Part shown: positions 6,601 through 6,854 of the stretch, piece after piece
How positions within the stretch are numbered: the first letter of the stretch is position 1
Layout: every line of letters begins with the position of its first letter
NCBI GenBank assembly: GCA_040902925.1
Contig: JBBDWJ010000088.1
Span: 1 to 6,854 of the forward strand
Direction of reading: 5' to 3'
Source: JBBDWJ01 sp040902925
GTDB lineage: Bacteria > Acidobacteriota > Terriglobia > Bryobacterales > UBA6623
Length of the DNA: 6,854 nucleotides
Position numbers and translations under genes: made by a program
The notes under the pieces: generated by a model
The model's database searches: none
Told to the model about the DNA's origin: nothing
The model's input: only the letters and a program-made list of their open reading frames with translations

Positions 6601-6854
6601 TTCAACGTGGGGGCCAACGGCAACTCGCTCAACGCGCCAGGCAGCGCCCAACGCGCCGATTGCATTGGCACACCGGTCTTCCTGGGCGACCGCCAACAGT
6701 GGTACGACCGTTCCAGCTTCGCGCAGCCGACGGGCGCGCGGTTCGGAACCTGCGGACCCGGCGTCCTCTACGGGCCGGGCCTATTCAACATGGACTTTGG
6801 CGTGTTCCGGAAGTTCCAGGCCACCGAACGGCTGGACTTCCAGCTCCGCGCCGA
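3655..6854 (+). CDS. Oar-type TonB-dependent receptor with carboxypeptidase-regulatory-like domain, C-terminus cut by window edge
   Basis: An outer-membrane beta-barrel protein; 1066 codons are open from the GTG to the right edge. Residues 1-31 form a signal peptide (basic start, hydrophobic WGLCALCLATFATLIFA, likely cleavage after AQA). Residues about 35-118 are a carboxypeptidase-regulatory-like Ig-type domain (GAIEGNIVD, GNYSF, GAYTLSV, MEVGQ). TETVTVEA (123-130) resembles a TonB box. A plug follows (about 140-265) with VNGTSRSNNNTRIDG (193-207), ending near INVSIKSGGN and HGSLFEY. The rest is barrel strands rich in aromatic and alternating residues; GPIKKDKLFYFVSYD and PRIGLAYR are family landmarks. 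Cysteine pairs C697/C706 and C1003/C1033 may form disulphides in surface loops. The last residues (RLDFQLRA) match the stretch a few dozen residues from the usual C-terminus. Substrate unknown; relatives are proposed to import glycans or peptides or mediate adhesion. No frameshift seen. Expression may be controlled by the long structured leader. Confidence 0.93.
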   Translation, partial: MESRGRSVRWGLCALCLATFATLIFAPAAQAQLLQGAIEGNIVDASQATIVGAEVTITNQQTNATRSTTAGAAGNYSFPTVSPGAYTLSVTSPGFQTYSQTGVSVTINTVTRVNVRMEVGQVTETVTVEASAATLQTDRAEVRAEVDEKALKNLPVPLGRNYQMLFVTLPGFSPPQDAHSIPSNPSRAVQFSVNGTSRSNNNTRIDGASSTNIWLPHMTSYLPGLEAIETVNVVTNSFDAEQGLAGGAAINVSIKSGGNDVHGSLFEYHTSNAMRAYPYVSDRTQPKPKFIFNQFGGTVGGPIKKDKLFYFVSYDASRESQFASRFGDVPTAAMKQGDLSASPLPIYDPFTGDVDARGRTAFENNQIPLSRIDSGVQKIIDTGSWPDPNQPGIGNLGINQNYLGGGGTTFFRDTIDAKVNWNASEKLSTFVRFSFLDFRSTNPQMFGDIGGPFMHPTNSNPGNGYGNTYSGTLSATYVFTPNFIVDAYFGYTLQDANIEQQRLDENLGFDFMGIPGLQSSRRVDGGWPQFNIDGFSLLGMTNNFQPYFRNDPGWQYVANGNWTKGSHSIRFGTDVYIQHLNHNQPEMGGAVGGSYGGFNFRTGTTSINQSGFTPNDIHGMGSFLLGTPREAGKIWQFNEDGYTTRTSLYSLYIRDRWQMSPKLTVSYGVRWEYYPFPTRADRGLEDYDFTNNTMRVCGVGDVPKDCGKSVGPGNFAPRIGLAYRVSDDFVIRTGYGITIDPHNYARPLRTNYPIMQVQTLPFANDRSFSTTLREGLPVVTEPALGNGIIEMPLAAVATAAPQDVPRGYIQSWNFTLERKLGESFIGTIGYVATRSTNQLYNLNQNYGQIGGGNASKPLNVLFGRNADTNLLGAVGTGKYDSLQARLERRFSGGFQLAMSYTLGKNLGYGGVDSAAGTNVDLPWLYDLNYGPNGLDQRHNFQFTTVAELPFGRGKRWAQEGVVSKILGGWQFNALLSRYTGNAFNVGANGNSLNAPGSAQRADCIGTPVFLGDRQQWYDRSSFAQPTGARFGTCGPGVLYGPGLFNMDFGVFRKFQATERLDFQLRA

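Noticed and set aside
5932..6696. Minus-strand open frame of about 254 codons
   Set aside because: It is antisense to the intact receptor frame, of biased composition and without any motif or ribosome site that would support it.

Overview
This is GC-rich bacterial DNA, and the gene set points to an acidobacterium, perhaps of the Bryobacter/Solibacter kind. The strongest hint is a very long Oar-type TonB-dependent receptor with an N-terminal carboxypeptidase-regulatory-like domain, a family greatly expanded in that phylum. It stands next to a NarL-type response regulator and a chromosomal MazF-type toxin-antitoxin pair. The phylum assignment is inference from gene content; no marker gene is present.

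Layout. The left 2.6 kb is read from the minus strand. In transcription order it holds a NarL/FixJ response regulator (2620-1982), a ribbon-helix-helix antitoxin (1947-1711), a MazF/PemK toxin (1720-1379, overlapping the antitoxin by 10 bp), a short non-coding gap (1378-1095), and an ornithine aminotransferase (1094 to beyond base 1, so its C-terminus is cut off). The right half is read from the plus strand: one receptor gene from a GTG at 3655 to beyond the right edge. Between the divergent blocks lies about 1 kb without a credible gene (2621-3654).

The non-coding kilobase is the least ordinary part. Its left half holds a 13-bp direct repeat and a perfect 12-bp palindrome. A sharply AT-rich island (3101-3160, 17 of 60 bases G or C) follows. 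Then, from 3160 to 3622, comes a dense run of potential hairpins, including a 9-bp stem closing about 87 nt and one pair of mutually exclusive hairpins. It reads like a structured leader of the receptor mRNA, or a separate non-coding RNA. I recognise no known RNA family in it.

How the genes relate. Ornithine aminotransferase belongs to arginine/ornithine catabolism and shows no functional link to its neighbours. The antitoxin and toxin form a translationally coupled module whose likely promoter and operator sit in the 34 bp after the response regulator. The response regulator has no histidine kinase in view; its position divergent from the receptor makes the receptor a possible but unproven target. 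The receptor would be an outer-membrane transporter or surface protein of unknown substrate.
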